The notes: generated by a model not told the origin, from the sequence alone. A stretch of 64,000 nt of DNA from an uncultured Chryseobacterium sp. (GCA_913778505.1 CAJYWD010000001.1:93965-157964); one strand, 5' to 3'; positions 27,482 through 36,495 are shown, counted from the first letter of the stretch. Numbers and translations: made by a program.

Positions 27482-28576
27482 ATGGAAAAATCAACAATTA
27501 CACTCACACGAAAAATTCAGTTGCTGACCGATGTTCCATCGGATCAAAAAAATGAAATGTGGGAAAAACTTTATCGGTATCAGAACCGCTGTTTCCGAGC
27601 AGCAAACTTAATAGCTTCCCATTTATATATTCAGGAAATGATCAAAGATTTCTTTTACCTCACCGAAGAAATACAATACAAGTTAGTTGATGAAAAAAAA
27701 GATCAGATGGGAATGTTTAACCGTTCGAAAACTGGCACTACAGCACGGATGGTGTTTGATCGTTTCAAAGGGGAAATTCCGACAGATATTCTGGGAAGCC
27801 TTAACAATACAATTCAATCAACTTTCTCTAAAAACAAAGCCGATTATTGGCAGGGAACAAAATCACTTAGAAATTATAAAAGAGACATTCCAATCCCACT
27901 TCCGGTTAAATGCATCAGCAAAATGAAATATGATCCTGATAAGAAAGCCTTTTGCTTCAATATGTTTGCGATTCCTGTCAAAACATACTTAGGAAAAGAT
28001 TATACTGATAAGCGAGTGATAATGGAACGCCTGTTAAAAGGAGACATAAAGCTATGCACCTCACAGATCCAACTGAAAGACAGGAAAATATTCTGGCTTG
28101 CAGTTTTTGAATTTGAAAAGGAGGAGCATATTTTAAAACCCGAAATCATTGCGGAAGCTTCCCTGTCCTTGGAACATCCTATCGTAGCAAAAGCCAACAA
28201 TGTGCGAATCAATATTGGCTCAAAAGAAGAGTTTCTGTATCGTAGGCTTGCAATTCAGGCAAGTCAAAAAAGGATTCAGGAGGGTATCGCCTATTGTCGT
28301 TCAGGAAATGGAGTAAAACGTAAACAGCAAGCATTGTACAAAACAGAAAATCTTGAAAGCAGATATGTAAGTCATCGGCTTCACCTTTATAGCCGAAAAC
28401 TTATAGATTTCTGCATCCGACAACAGGCGGGCACACTTGTTCTCAAAAATCAGGAAGACAAGATTGGGATTGCAAAAGAACAGGAATTTGTACTTCGTAA
28501 TTGGAGTTATTATGAATTGCAGACCAAAATAAAATACAAAGCTGAAAAAGCAGGGATTGAATTGATCATTGGATAA
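27482..28576 (+). CDS. nuclease-dead, C-terminally truncated Cas12f/TnpB homologue
   Basis: 364 aa. The N-terminal and recognition parts look like Cas12f ('ANLIASHLYIQEMIKDF', 'TKSLRNYKRDIPIP'). The RuvC region keeps the framework but not the chemistry. RuvC-I (normally GVDLGI) reads 'AEASLSLE' with Ser227 for Asp. RuvC-II (normally GTIxxEDL) reads 'GTLVLKNQ' with Lys322 for Glu. The bridge 'VLRNWSYYELQTKIKYKAEK' is intact, yet the protein ends at 'GIELIIG', before the CxxC zinc finger and the RuvC-III Asp. It can be expected to bind RNA and DNA without cutting. No TnpA or IS200/IS605 end is present. Nuclease-dead relatives (TldR repressors; sigma-linked dCas12f) are known RNA-guided transcription regulators. 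Confidence 0.9.
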   Translation: MEKSTITLTRKIQLLTDVPSDQKNEMWEKLYRYQNRCFRAANLIASHLYIQEMIKDFFYLTEEIQYKLVDEKKDQMGMFNRSKTGTTARMVFDRFKGEIPTDILGSLNNTIQSTFSKNKADYWQGTKSLRNYKRDIPIPLPVKCISKMKYDPDKKAFCFNMFAIPVKTYLGKDYTDKRVIMERLLKGDIKLCTSQIQLKDRKIFWLAVFEFEKEEHILKPEIIAEASLSLEHPIVAKANNVRINIGSKEEFLYRRLAIQASQKRIQEGIAYCRSGNGVKRKQQALYKTENLESRYVSHRLHLYSRKLIDFCIRQQAGTLVLKNQEDKIGIAKEQEFVLRNWSYYELQTKIKYKAEKAGIELIIG

Positions 28577-28584
28577 AAAATAAC

Positions 28585-28669
28585 GAGGGTGCTTGTACAC
28601 CCGCAGGGTGAGGTCTTGAACACTCACTAAATACTTAATTGTATATACAACGGCGTGGGTTCTTTTTTT
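28585..28669 (+). ncRNA. structured RNA candidate directly downstream of dCas12f (possible guide RNA 3' part)
   Basis: It begins 9 nt after the stop. Hairpin 1 is GGGTG/CACCC (28587-28591, 28598-28602) and hairpin 2 is GTGAG/CTCAC (28608-28612, 28623-28627). Next come a near-palindromic AATTGTATATACAAC (28637-28651), then GGCGTGGGTTC and a T7 tract (28663-28669). If AC-AAC ends a repeat-like scaffold, the guide would start at about 28652. Alternatively GAACACTCAC (28618-28627) pairs with GTGGGTTC to make a plain terminator. Confidence 0.5.
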
Positions 28670-28764
28670 ATAAAAATCTGAAACTTCTTAAAATCAAGAC
28701 TTTGATTTAAAAATTCATATCAGTTAAATGTTAAAATGCTTAATCAGCTATATTAAAGGGATTT

Positions 28765-30651
28765 CTATTTGGTTGTAAGTAATTTATATAAAATTTTTGA
28801 TATAAAATTCTCCACATAGGATTCAATCTTTGTTTTCGTTGGTATAATTTCCATCCATCTTAAAAATCCGAAAACTCCTAGAATCGCAGTGATAGTCCAA
28901 ACAGAGAACTTAATTAACTTGTTTGTGAACTCCCAATTAACAAATTTTAAAATTAAAGAAATAGCAATTATTACAATCGCTATAAAGATAAAAAATACCT
29001 TCCCACAAAATTTTGCTATTTTATCTATATTCTTGTCAATCACATACAGTCTATTTCTTTCTGTTTGTAATTCGGAATTAATTCTTAACTCCAAGTCTTC
29101 CAAAATTTCCGATGGTGTTTTGTCCGTATACTCATCAATATCATTAAAAGTCGTTTGTTCTAATAATGAATAAGCAAGATAATTGGCACTAAGCAAATAA
29201 TATTGTTCATCATTTATTAACTTTTCTTCTTTCATCTTATTTACATCCTCATAAAATTTATTTAAAATTCTGTTGTCTAACTCAATTATATTATAACACT
29301 CAGACATTAATTGTCTAATATTTAAATTGTCATTTTTTTCGGGATAATTTGCCCATAAAATTGTTGAAAGGAAAATATCTGTGACGCAAGTTGGAATGGA
29401 TGATTTATATTTCCATTCATTTCGCTCATAATTTTTTGCAGCAAAGGCTATTTGTTCATTACTTGTTAATAATATAGCCTTTGAAGATTTTAAATTAGTT
29501 GCTCTAATGTGCTTTCTAATTTTAAAAATATTTGAAATTGCTTCAACATCTCTCGAAATTTTCTCAATGATATGGTAAGGTATTCTTGAATTCCCACCAT
29601 TTTTATACAAATTCTCAATTGACTCTGTTAATTTAATTTCATCAATTTGATAATCAAAGTCTTTTTCTTCAAGGGTAGGAGATATTTCCCTAACTATCGA
29701 ATGTCTTTTAAGCAATGAATCGATTTGATTTAATTTTATTTGCAAGTTAGAGGATGTTAATCCGTCTCTTATAGCTGTTCTTAAAACTCTGGAACTTTTA
29801 GTAATATCATAATTTTTGGAATTTAACCTTTTAATTGCATCTTCAATAGTCTTAACAACTTCACCATAATTAATTTCAAAAATTTTTAGTTTTGCTCCGT
29901 TTTTTATTAGGGAATCTATTAATTCTTCACTTAATAACAAATTTGAGTCACCATTAAGGCCGATTAAATTAAATACTATAGGAGCATCAAGATAAATGGA
30001 AACATTATTAAGATTACCGACATAATTATTTATGTCATCATAAGTTATTAATGACGCAATTGTATAACCTTTTGCAAGTTTTATTATGGTTTTATATTTA
30101 GCTGGACTTTCGTTTTGAAGATTGTAAATATATTTTGCAACTATATATTTAATTTTTTTACTCTCTTTTACATTAGGTAAAACGCTCTCACAATTATTAT
30201 TATTCGCAAAAAGTAAGTTTAAATCGTATTCTTTAAAAAATGAAATTAATCCTTCTTCAATTTCTACAACATTTAACGTTTTATTAAACTCTTTTGAAGA
30301 ATATTCTTGTATTTCTTTTATTGTTAAAGCAAAAGCATCTTTTAATTCATCACTCTTATCAATATTTACAATTTTGGAAATGTTTTCTTGATTTGGTATC
30401 CATTCACCATTCTTCCTTTCTACCAGTTCACTTTTGATCATTCTTTTTAGTAAAGATTCAATAGCGCCAAGTGGAATATTAATCCCATAGACATCATTGA
30501 AACTTTTTTTGATATCTTCTCTTTGGATATTATTACTAGCATTTAAATATAAAATATTGCAGACAAGAGGAATATAGCTATCTAAAATATCTTTTTTCCC
30601 ATTTTCCCAATTATATGAAATTAAAGAAAGACCAAATAAAGTTTTATTCAT
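28765..30651 (-). CDS. winged-helix / PIN-like protein with two C-terminal membrane helices
   Basis: 628 aa, no family recognised. The N-terminal ~90 residues look like a winged helix ('REDIKKSFNDVYGINIPLGA', 'LLKRMIKSELVERKNGEWIP'). In the middle, 'NVSIYLDAPIVFNLIGLNGD' (Asp222), 'KIFEINYGEVVKTIEDA' and the later 'SIPTCVTDIFLS' have the spacing of acidic residues of PIN-type ribonucleases. Two hydrophobic helices lie near 550-600, leaving a short cytosolic tail. A membrane-tethered nuclease or toxin-like defence effector is possible, but this is inference from layout and island context. Confidence 0.75.
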   Translation of the reverse strand: MNKTLFGLSLISYNWENGKKDILDSYIPLVCNILYLNASNNIQREDIKKSFNDVYGINIPLGAIESLLKRMIKSELVERKNGEWIPNQENISKIVNIDKSDELKDAFALTIKEIQEYSSKEFNKTLNVVEIEEGLISFFKEYDLNLLFANNNNCESVLPNVKESKKIKYIVAKYIYNLQNESPAKYKTIIKLAKGYTIASLITYDDINNYVGNLNNVSIYLDAPIVFNLIGLNGDSNLLLSEELIDSLIKNGAKLKIFEINYGEVVKTIEDAIKRLNSKNYDITKSSRVLRTAIRDGLTSSNLQIKLNQIDSLLKRHSIVREISPTLEEKDFDYQIDEIKLTESIENLYKNGGNSRIPYHIIEKISRDVEAISNIFKIRKHIRATNLKSSKAILLTSNEQIAFAAKNYERNEWKYKSSIPTCVTDIFLSTILWANYPEKNDNLNIRQLMSECYNIIELDNRILNKFYEDVNKMKEEKLINDEQYYLLSANYLAYSLLEQTTFNDIDEYTDKTPSEILEDLELRINSELQTERNRLYVIDKNIDKIAKFCGKVFFIFIAIVIIAISLILKFVNWEFTNKLIKFSVWTITAILGVFGFLRWMEIIPTKTKIESYVENFISKILYKLLTTK

Positions 30652-31219
30652 CTCAATAAAATGTTTTGTTAAACTTAAAAGTAAATGCTCTTGGCTTTAC
30701 ATCTGAAAAGATTCATACACAAAGTTTCATTTCATCACTAGTTCTCTAAATTACCAAAGCCCCGAATTTAGACGTTAGCCGCCTGACACCAAACCCGTAT
30801 TTAACAATGCAATTCAAATATACACAAAAACTGTTTGTGCTGTAATATTTATTTCTTGAGGTAAAGATTGTGCAGTGCAAAAATTTTACAATGTGGTTTT
30901 TCTTTGAAATAAGCTTAGAAATTTAGGGCGCTATTATGTTGATAAAAAGGTTAGAAATTAGATATTTAATATATTGCATTAGTCGAAAGTCGCAAATACT
31001 ATTTTAAAAATTAATTAAATTTCCATCAACAATCTAAAGAGTAATCCCCAGATTCTAAATCTTCCAGCAGAAATATTTTGGATTTTTTATCAGTCCGCAA
31101 ATACGATTGTCATATCGCTAAATTATAAGTCTCAATACACTGCCAATTGCATTTATTAAAAAGCTTTTTGATGATAAATAATGAATACAAGCAAATCTCA
31201 TTATGTATTTGTAGTCATT
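30652..31219. other. 568-nt non-coding gap
   Basis: AT-rich with no convincing gene on either strand. Around 30760-30790 a GC-richer phrase (CCCCGAATTTAGACGTTAGCC) stands out and resembles sequences found at the ends of exchanged accessory genes in Bacteroidota; I cannot show that it is an integron attC. It separates defence cargo from mobilization genes. Confidence 0.4.
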
Positions 31220-32389
31220 TTAAATCCTCCTACCTCTTTTTTTCTTTTGAATTTGAATATCTTCATTGTTATAATTCTGATTTTCATTTCCAAACCTCAA
31301 TAAAGATAAAAACCTAACACTATTTTCAAAATCTTTGAAAATCTCATTAAAAGCTGAAAAAGGAATATTATTTTCTTCACTTAGTTTTTCCGCGATCTTC
31401 CCCATTTCGGAAATTAAAGTTTCTCTATCAGATCTATCAACTTTGGGAAATCTATACCGGCTAAATTTGATTTCCTTTTCGACTAAATTTATAACAGCAT
31501 CTAGATATTTTTTCTTTTCGGAAGCAAATACGGTTGGGTTGGATAATAGTTCAGAATTTTTGTTTTTGATTAGATGTACTTGCTTTTTTAGGTCATCAAC
31601 CTTTGTGTTGAGCTCATTAATTTGTTTTGACTTAGATTCTAAGTCAGTTTTATTTTTTAAAATCGTGCTTTTGTAAGTTCTAAATACTTTTTCATAATTC
31701 GCAATGGTCTTGTCAGTCTTGATTTTTTTTAAACCCAGAAAATCATTTTCCTTTACAATAAGTTGATGGCTTCTATCTGAAGTCAGTTCAGATTTCATTT
31801 TGTCATACATTTCTTCCAAAACTTTGAGATCTTCTTCTTTCTGTTGAATCTTAAACTCAATGGCTTCTAATCTTCCTCTAGATCCAGAAATCCCCCTTTC
31901 CATATTTAGGCATTCAGCTGTCAGATCTTGCATTTTTGAATAATGGAAGGATTGGTGTTTGAGTGTTTTACCAGTATCCGAATCTTGCCAGTCAGCTACT
32001 AAATGAGCGTGGTAATTTGGTTTCCATTCTTTGGTGTCTTTATCAGTATGACCTTCGTCTTTATGAATGGCTATCTGAAAAACACGAATTTTCAAATCAT
32101 CTTCCAGTCTCTTTGCCAAGTTTTGAAGTTCCAACATCGTTGTATTTTCTTTGATAACAACAACTGCTTCCCGAACTGGCATTGCATTCTTCTGCAACTT
32201 TCTTCCTGACTTTTCTTTGCAATACGCTTCGATCTTTTGGATTCGGTCAGATATTTTCTGCTCGATCCAATATTCATTCTTTGGCGTCAGATCTTTTCTG
32301 ATGTAATCAAAAGTTTTCTTTCTGAAATTATGAGTTTCAGAATCTGATTTGACAGCTTTAAAATTAATTGAAGTCTTCATTATTTTCAT
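31220..32389 (-). CDS. Mob/Pre-family relaxase (mobilization protein)
   Basis: 389 aa. The metal-binding relaxase motif is visible as 'AIHKDEGH' (about 107-114) followed by 'NYHAHLVADW' (His127/His129). An N-terminal Tyr/Arg region ('RKKTFDYIRKDL') precedes it, and the C-terminal two thirds are coiled coil ('EEDLKVLEEMYDKMKSEL'). Relaxases nick oriT and lead the strand into the recipient. The start could be the ATG at 32389 or the Met four codons in. The nested inverted repeats just upstream (32488-32545) are the likely oriT. Confidence 0.85.
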   Translation of the reverse strand: MKIMKTSINFKAVKSDSETHNFRKKTFDYIRKDLTPKNEYWIEQKISDRIQKIEAYCKEKSGRKLQKNAMPVREAVVVIKENTTMLELQNLAKRLEDDLKIRVFQIAIHKDEGHTDKDTKEWKPNYHAHLVADWQDSDTGKTLKHQSFHYSKMQDLTAECLNMERGISGSRGRLEAIEFKIQQKEEDLKVLEEMYDKMKSELTSDRSHQLIVKENDFLGLKKIKTDKTIANYEKVFRTYKSTILKNKTDLESKSKQINELNTKVDDLKKQVHLIKNKNSELLSNPTVFASEKKKYLDAVINLVEKEIKFSRYRFPKVDRSDRETLISEMGKIAEKLSEENNIPFSAFNEIFKDFENSVRFLSLLRFGNENQNYNNEDIQIQKKKRGRRI

Positions 32390-32487
32390 CTTTAAAGTTT
32401 ATCAAAGATTTCTTGATTAAATTGTTGTAGAAATATTATGCAGCATTCCATTTGACCTGTACGTATTTTACGCACCTTCGATAATAG

Positions 32488-32545
32488 ACCTGAGTATTTT
32501 TTACACAGGTTGGTACCAGTCAACCTTATGCTATTTTACTCAGGT
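32488..32545. other. oriT-like nested inverted repeats
   Basis: The outer pair is ACCTGAGT (32488-32495) and ACTCAGGT (32538-32545), the inner pair AGGTTG (32507-32512) and CAACCT (32521-32526), with GGTACC in the centre. It lies about 100 nt upstream of the relaxase gene, where Mob/Pre elements usually carry oriT. Confidence 0.55.
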
Positions 32546-32654
32546 TAAAGCCTCGCAGAGCGTATTTGAAACTTTGTTGGGAGGAACGACCTTCAAAGTT
32601 GCGAATGCGCTCCTAACTTCTGCGGGTAGTTGGTGAAACATACAGCAAGCTTTA

Positions 32655-33638
32655 TCAACGTTTCCTTTTAAAACGATTTGAATCTGTAAGTTCAAGTTTC
32701 TGATGTCTTAGTTGCAATTCGTCCGCTTCAGGGAATTTTTCAGATTGCTTTCCTGATTTATTAGCTGCATCATTTTTTATTCTATGTATCAAAAATTCGT
32801 TGAGATCTTTATGGTTGGAATAAATTCCGGAATGATCTTTGGCTTCCGGAAATGATTTTATGATCTGAGATTTACATTTAATTCCCGCATTATCGTTGTC
32901 GAGAAACAGATTAATATCAGAGTAGTTTTTCAAACATTCTATGGATTTGTTTAAAAGAGCAATGGAATTCATTACGAGAATTTCTCCTACGAAAGATCTC
33001 TGCATTTCTATAAAAGACAAGGCATCCATAAAGCCTTCAAAAACTGCTGCACTTTTGATATTTTTAACTTCAACACTTGATATGTCCTGTAAACCACAAT
33101 TGAGATTAATTATTGAAATATCCTTTTTCAACAATGACCCTTTATAAAAAGAATTACGAAGCTCAAAGCCTCCGGATAAATTTTTAAAACCAATGGCGTA
33201 GAGTTTCTTACTTCCGATGGTAAATCGTATTTCTTTTACATAATTATAGGTTTTAGGACTCAATCCACGCTCCTGTAAATATTTTTTCAGGTTTGGATTT
33301 TCTAAATTCAGCATTTCTGTAATTCTGTAATTTGGTTCCGACTTTTTGATCTGTGCTTGCTGATGAAAAGAAGAAAAATTTTGTTTTTGCGCCCAGTCCA
33401 GAACTCCATTGACCGAAGTGTTCAAATATTTTTTCATAAAGTCAGTATTTTTCCCGCCGACACCTTCTGAGTGAAGATACCAGGCATTAATTCTTTTATC
33501 CAATTTAAAAGAGGCTTGGGATTCGCTGGCAAAGGGGTTGAGATACCAAGCTTCTTTTTCATTTTGTTTCGTTGGAAGGTGTCCGAGAGAAAGGAGGACT
33601 TCTTCCAACGATATGCTGTTGAATTGTTTGCAGTTCAT
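32655..33638 (-). CDS. Toprim-domain primase-like protein
   Basis: 327 aa. A Toprim core is visible: Glu201 in 'AAVFEGFMDALSF' and Asp247/Asp249 in 'INLFLDNDNAGIK'. The N-terminal part ('LNPFASESQASFKLDKRINA', 'WYLHSEGVGGKNTDFMKKYL') has the CHC2-like layout but without the zinc Cys residues. Such proteins in Bacteroidota mobile elements are thought to prime replication of the excised or transferred strand. It is followed by the relaxase gene on the same strand. Confidence 0.85.
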   Translation of the reverse strand: MNCKQFNSISLEEVLLSLGHLPTKQNEKEAWYLNPFASESQASFKLDKRINAWYLHSEGVGGKNTDFMKKYLNTSVNGVLDWAQKQNFSSFHQQAQIKKSEPNYRITEMLNLENPNLKKYLQERGLSPKTYNYVKEIRFTIGSKKLYAIGFKNLSGGFELRNSFYKGSLLKKDISIINLNCGLQDISSVEVKNIKSAAVFEGFMDALSFIEMQRSFVGEILVMNSIALLNKSIECLKNYSDINLFLDNDNAGIKCKSQIIKSFPEAKDHSGIYSNHKDLNEFLIHRIKNDAANKSGKQSEKFPEADELQLRHQKLELTDSNRFKRKR

Positions 33639-33717
33639 TGTTGTATTTTTTAATGTTTTTTAGTGATTAATAGTAGATGTCCTTTCAGTTCAGGCGGAAG
33701 AGTTTAGTTTTTGACTA

Positions 33718-33925
33718 ATTTTTGATGAATTGATGAGAAAACCATATAAGAAACTGAATAATAATAAATTGCACTCTCATCAAAGTCTCATCATCTCATC
33801 AAAGTAGAAATGTTCTTCTCATCATCCTCTCATCAAAAATCAAGGTTTAAAAATTTGATGAGGCTTTTGATGAGATTTAACTAATTGATTTTATTTTCAT
33901 TATCAATTAATTCATCATTTCATCA
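33718..33925. repeat. iteron-like TCATCA/TGATGA cluster, candidate replication origin
   Basis: Eleven copies of the hexamer TCATCA or its complement occur in about 200 nt (33723, 33731, 33777, 33788, 33796, 33819, 33830, 33856, 33868, 33912, 33920), many within CTCATCAAA. Both orientations are present. The cluster lies between the helicase and Toprim genes, and the last two copies are inside the end of the helicase gene. Confidence 0.5.
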
Positions 33926-35145
33926 AATTTTTGAAGAATAAAATTCCTTTCTATTGTAAAATATCGTCCTGTTTTATTCTGTTGGTAGAAGCTTCCGCCG
34001 TAATCGATTTCGTATTTGATGTAAGCCAATGAATTACTTTGAGGTTCAAGTTTCCAGTTTTCTTTCAGTATTTTCCGGACATCATTAACTGTCCAATATT
34101 GCTTGCTGAACATCTTACCAAGCATATTAAAAATATCCTGAGGAATACAATGGAGCTTGCTGTCCTCTGTACTTTCGAAAAACTCATATAAAAGTTCGAT
34201 GATCTTAGATTCCAGTTTATTGTTGTTCTTCCAAACCAATCTTTGTAGAGCCTTTGTCGTGATCTGGGATTCTGTGAACCACATCCTTGTCTGCTTATGA
34301 CTGTGAAAAGGTCTTTGAATTAAGTATCGAAGAAAATACGGGATCTCTTTGTTGAGATTTTTTAGGAATTCGGTGTTTTCGCTTTTGATCGATTTTACTT
34401 TGATGATCCAAAATCTGATCTCATTCTCATCAATCTGAATGAAGTTATCTTCATTATTGGAACAGAGAATAAATTTGCCAAAGAATTCAACTTCTTCACG
34501 GTCTTTTCCCTTTGCCTCTTTTTTGTCTTTGTCCGTCGTCGAAAGATATTTTAAGCGTTCAGTGATCTCTTTTTTATCAAAGAATACCTCATCAATCGCA
34601 ACAATCAGCATCGAAGTCCAATCTGAATTAAATTGACTGCTGAATGAGTCTCCTTTGATGTAGGTCATATTTAATCCAAAGATGGATTTCAGCCATTTGA
34701 TAAAAGTTGATTTTCCAGTAGCTCTTTCTTTACTTACCAAGCAAAGAATTGGAAGTATCTGCGTTGGATGTTCAAGCAATATCTTTATGTAATCTAAACC
34801 TAGCTCCAATTGCTCTCCGAAAATATGTTCCATAAATTTTAGTGAGAATGGAATTTTGTTTTCTAAATCTTCAGGACTTATACTTTCATTGATTGGTTGA
34901 TAAGGAATTTCATTGTACATATTGTAGAATCCGTCGATGATCTGCTTATAGTTAAGATGAGAAGGAATACAGCAGAAGCCATCATACTTTGAAACTTTTG
35001 AAACGTAGATTTTTCCGTGATCGCTAATAATTGTTTCACGGTTCCATCGTACCAAAATTGAAATTTTGTCACCGGAGATCAATGGTTTTGCGATAGTTTT
35101 ATAATAGGTTGTGCCTACTCTTAAGTATGGGATTTTTTCGCTCAT
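33907..35145 (-). CDS. D5/VirE-type primase-helicase of mobile element
   Basis: 412 aa. Walker A 'SKERATGKSTF' (138-148), Walker B 'MLIVAIDEVFF' (179-189) and sensor 'GKFILCSNNED' mark an SF3-like AAA+ helicase of the DUF5906 type. The N-terminal part ('RWNRETIISDHGKIY') binds the primase module in related proteins. It would unwind DNA at the element's origin. The adjacent HTH gene, iteron-like cluster and Toprim gene complete a replication module. Confidence 0.82.
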   Translation of the reverse strand: MSEKIPYLRVGTTYYKTIAKPLISGDKISILVRWNRETIISDHGKIYVSKVSKYDGFCCIPSHLNYKQIIDGFYNMYNEIPYQPINESISPEDLENKIPFSLKFMEHIFGEQLELGLDYIKILLEHPTQILPILCLVSKERATGKSTFIKWLKSIFGLNMTYIKGDSFSSQFNSDWTSMLIVAIDEVFFDKKEITERLKYLSTTDKDKKEAKGKDREEVEFFGKFILCSNNEDNFIQIDENEIRFWIIKVKSIKSENTEFLKNLNKEIPYFLRYLIQRPFHSHKQTRMWFTESQITTKALQRLVWKNNNKLESKIIELLYEFFESTEDSKLHCIPQDIFNMLGKMFSKQYWTVNDVRKILKENWKLEPQSNSLAYIKYEIDYGGSFYQQNKTGRYFTIERNFILQKFDEMMN

Positions 35146-35215
35146 ATTTTAAAGGTTTGATTCCGTAAGAAATACGGACGGTTGAATAAGAATGATTGAT
35201 AAATAAAATGTTTAT

Positions 35216-35494
35216 CTATCTCCTATACTTAAGCGATTTGACTTCATTTAAAGCATCCATCAGATCAAAATGATTGACCCTGTAGAATCTTCCGATCTGT
35301 TCCGCTTTGATGTTACCTTTTAAAATGTGTGAGCGTACGGTTTGATAATCAAGTTTAAGAATTTCTGAACACTCTTTAATAGAGTATAGTTTCTTTTTCA
35401 ACTCAATTTCAGGTTCTTTTTTAAGGGAATAAAGTAAGTCTTTCACTTCCCCTAATTCGTCGAGAATGGTTTGGAATGGATTTGTTGTCTGCAT
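35216..35494 (-). CDS. excisionase/MerR-type helix-turn-helix protein
   Basis: 92 aa. The C-terminal half is the HTH_17 fold ('LYSIKECSEILKLDYQTVRS', 'HILKGNIKAEQIGRFYRVNH'). An N-terminal helix may dimerize. Such proteins are either excisionases or replication initiator regulators in Bacteroidota elements. It lies 70 nt upstream of the helicase gene on the same strand. Confidence 0.85.
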   Translation of the reverse strand: MQTTNPFQTILDELGEVKDLLYSLKKEPEIELKKKLYSIKECSEILKLDYQTVRSHILKGNIKAEQIGRFYRVNHFDLMDALNEVKSLKYRR

Positions 35495-35572
35495 AATCTG
35501 TGATATTTATTTGCAGACAAAATTGTATGATTGGAATAACTAATAATGCAATTCTACTCAATTGCGTATAGT

Positions 35573-36307
35573 TTAATACCTAATATTAAACAGCTTAGAT
35601 AATTCTTTGTAGATACTTTCCTCAAAATCACTGGGTTTCACAGTTACTGCCCTTGAAAATGTTCCTTTGTCAAAATTGGTATTATATTCATTTACCATAG
35701 CCTCGATTATTGTAGTATCTTGAAAATCTGGATTGATTATGTAATTGTCTTTTAGAAAACGGTGAATTCTTATAAATGAAGATTTCTGATCTACTAGCAG
35801 GTTATGATTTTCATCGATGAATTTTTTGTCTTTTAAAAAAGCGAGGAAAATTTTTGAACTGTTATCACCAATCATAATATCAGATAAACTAATTTCTCTA
35901 TTTGTTTTATGTTTTAAGGCGAAATATAGAAAAAGTGTAGTTTCGGCACCATTTAAAAAATTGCCCTGCAATTTCATCAGATTACTTGGACTTAACAGGG
36001 TGTTTGATTCTTTTTTATATTGATCCAAACAGTATTGAATCTTTTCTTCAAAATTGTGATTCCTTGATGCATCAATATCTCTGAAATGAAAACTGAAGAA
36101 ATTGTCTAACTTTTCATATCTAATCAAAAATTCATTTCTCAACTTTTCATCGAGAGCGATTTTAGAGGATTTTTGTTGCGCTTTTTCAACTCTCCTTCGT
36201 AAACGTTCGTGAATTTTTTGCCTTCTAATCCAGAAATATATCATCATTGGATAGCCTGCAAATTCTTCCCAAAAATTCCAACGTCCATAGATTTTTTTGT
36301 TATACAT
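35573..36307 (-). CDS. hypothetical mobile-element protein
   Basis: 244 aa, mostly helical and rich in charged residues. There is a hydrophobic aromatic patch near the N-terminus ('WEEFAGYPMMIYFWIRR') that is too short and charged to be a sure membrane helix. No motif is recognised. It lies between the HTH gene and the Mrr/STAND gene on the same strand, so it may belong to the replication module. Function unknown. Confidence 0.7.
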   Translation of the reverse strand: MYNKKIYGRWNFWEEFAGYPMMIYFWIRRQKIHERLRRRVEKAQQKSSKIALDEKLRNEFLIRYEKLDNFFSFHFRDIDASRNHNFEEKIQYCLDQYKKESNTLLSPSNLMKLQGNFLNGAETTLFLYFALKHKTNREISLSDIMIGDNSSKIFLAFLKDKKFIDENHNLLVDQKSSFIRIHRFLKDNYIINPDFQDTTIIEAMVNEYNTNFDKGTFSRAVTVKPSDFEESIYKELSKLFNIRY

Positions 36308-36495
36308 TTTTAAATCAAATTTGTTCCTTGTCTTTATAGAATTACTAAAAAATTAAATTATTTTATTTTTGTTGGCTCGAATTGTCTCACATCTTTGATG
36401 CTATTGGTTTGCAAATATTTAAGTTGGTCAATAAAAAACTTATCTCGACTAAAATTCCGTGCTTTAATAAGAAAAAAATTAAGAAAATCATTTTT

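Noticed and set aside
27482..28576. Reading the Cas12f-like gene as an ordinary IS200/IS605 tnpB
   Set aside because: No TnpA gene or hairpin transposon ends are seen, the catalytic residues and the C-terminus are gone, and the gene is fused into an operon with a sigma factor.
28301..28627. 108-codon minus-strand frame across the end of dCas12f
   Set aside because: Antisense to a well-supported gene and to the candidate RNA, with no start context or family features.
26285..28764. CRISPR array near the Cas12f-like gene
   Set aside because: No repeat-spacer pattern exists on either side; only single structured RNAs are visible.
30760..30790. Integron attC-like phrase (CCCCGAATTTAGACGTTAGCC)
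   Set aside because: Only one arm-like part is visible, without the full set of paired core sites or a nearby integron integrase.
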